Assembly (NCBI GenBank): GCA_944393305.1
Contig: CALXZS010000014.1
Span: 1 to 13,899 of the forward strand
Direction of reading: 5' to 3'
Source of the DNA: an uncultured Clostridia bacterium
Lineage (GTDB): Bacteria; Bacillota; Clostridia; TANB77; CAG-508
Length of the DNA stretch: 13,899 nt
Both the position numbers and the translations under genes were made by a program. A model generated the notes under the pieces. The model was not told where the DNA came from. It saw only the letters and a program-made list of their open reading frames with translations, and did no database searches. Positions 13,772 to 13,899 of the stretch are shown here, piece after piece. Each line of letters opens with the position of its first letter. Position 1 is the stretch's first letter.

Positions 13772-13899
13772 TTTATTCACTAGGAACAAGAAGTTTAAAT
13801 ATATAGCTATTATTACTTAAAGTTTATCACATTTATAATAAAATAACTACTATTATCTATTTATTTTTAAACATTGTCCTGGGTAAATTAAATTAGGAT
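13772..13899. other. Intergenic, no gene seen
   Basis: This AT-rich stretch lies upstream of the ATP-grasp gene and should hold its promoter. A weak candidate on the minus strand is AGGACA, then GATAAT about 17 bp later (roughly 13834-13882), but neither box is convincing. No open frame, RNA gene or strong repeat was seen. Confidence 0.4.

Noticed and set aside
13361..13783. 140-codon open frame on the plus strand covering the start of the ATP-grasp gene and the G+C-rich repeat
   Set aside because: It lies antisense to a well-supported gene, is dominated by Phe/Leu/Ile from reversed Lys/Asn codons, and its C terminus is repeat sequence. No ribosome binding site or family was seen.

Overview
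The window is AT-rich DNA (roughly a quarter to 30% G+C by eye) from a low-GC Firmicute, most likely an uncultured or gut-type member of the Clostridia. The RpoB sequence is of the Firmicute type with a long acidic tail. Ribosome binding sites are strong (AGGAGG, AAAGGGG), the standard bacterial code fits, and the gene content matches that group. No organism can be named from the sequence alone.

Layout, left to right. Positions 1-4354 hold the start of rpoC and a complete rpoB, both on the minus strand. rpoB has its own near-consensus promoter (TTGACA/TATAAT, 4325-4354) and a leader of about 300 nt with two hairpins. The gene upstream of rpoB is not rplL but a small membrane protein, so the usual ribosomal-protein/rpoBC neighbourhood is broken here.

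Positions 4372-8015 are an accessory stretch of minus-strand single genes: a DUF2207-like membrane-anchored protein, a Fic-domain protein whose catalytic histidine is Gln, a Nudix hydrolase, and an M15-like peptidase with a peptidoglycan-binding domain. Three of the gaps carry copies of one palindromic hairpin repeat (core TTTTTGGGGACACCTCCC) joined to a CACTTGACAAGGG segment that looks like a -35 box. The Fic promoter sits in a striking array of four ATGTGAAAC sites in alternating orientation at an exact 34-bp pitch.

Positions 8133-10223 on the plus strand encode a full-length DUF2207 membrane protein with a glycine/arginine-rich tail, expressed from a clear promoter. It converges with, and overlaps by 9 bp, the next minus-strand cluster.

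Positions 10215-13614 on the minus strand hold, in order of transcription, a glutathionylspermidine-synthetase-like ATP-grasp ligase, an unrecognised 213-aa protein (1-nt gap, translationally coupled) and a homospermidine-synthase-like dehydrogenase. Read together they suggest a small pathway that makes a polyamine and joins it to an acid through an amide bond. This is the best candidate in the window for an uncharacterised system. Three related short inverted-repeat elements (7140-7238, 11671-11777, 13656-13771) lie in intergenic gaps; one sits inside this cluster and one just upstream of it.

No tRNA, rRNA, CRISPR array, complete insertion sequence or replication origin was seen.
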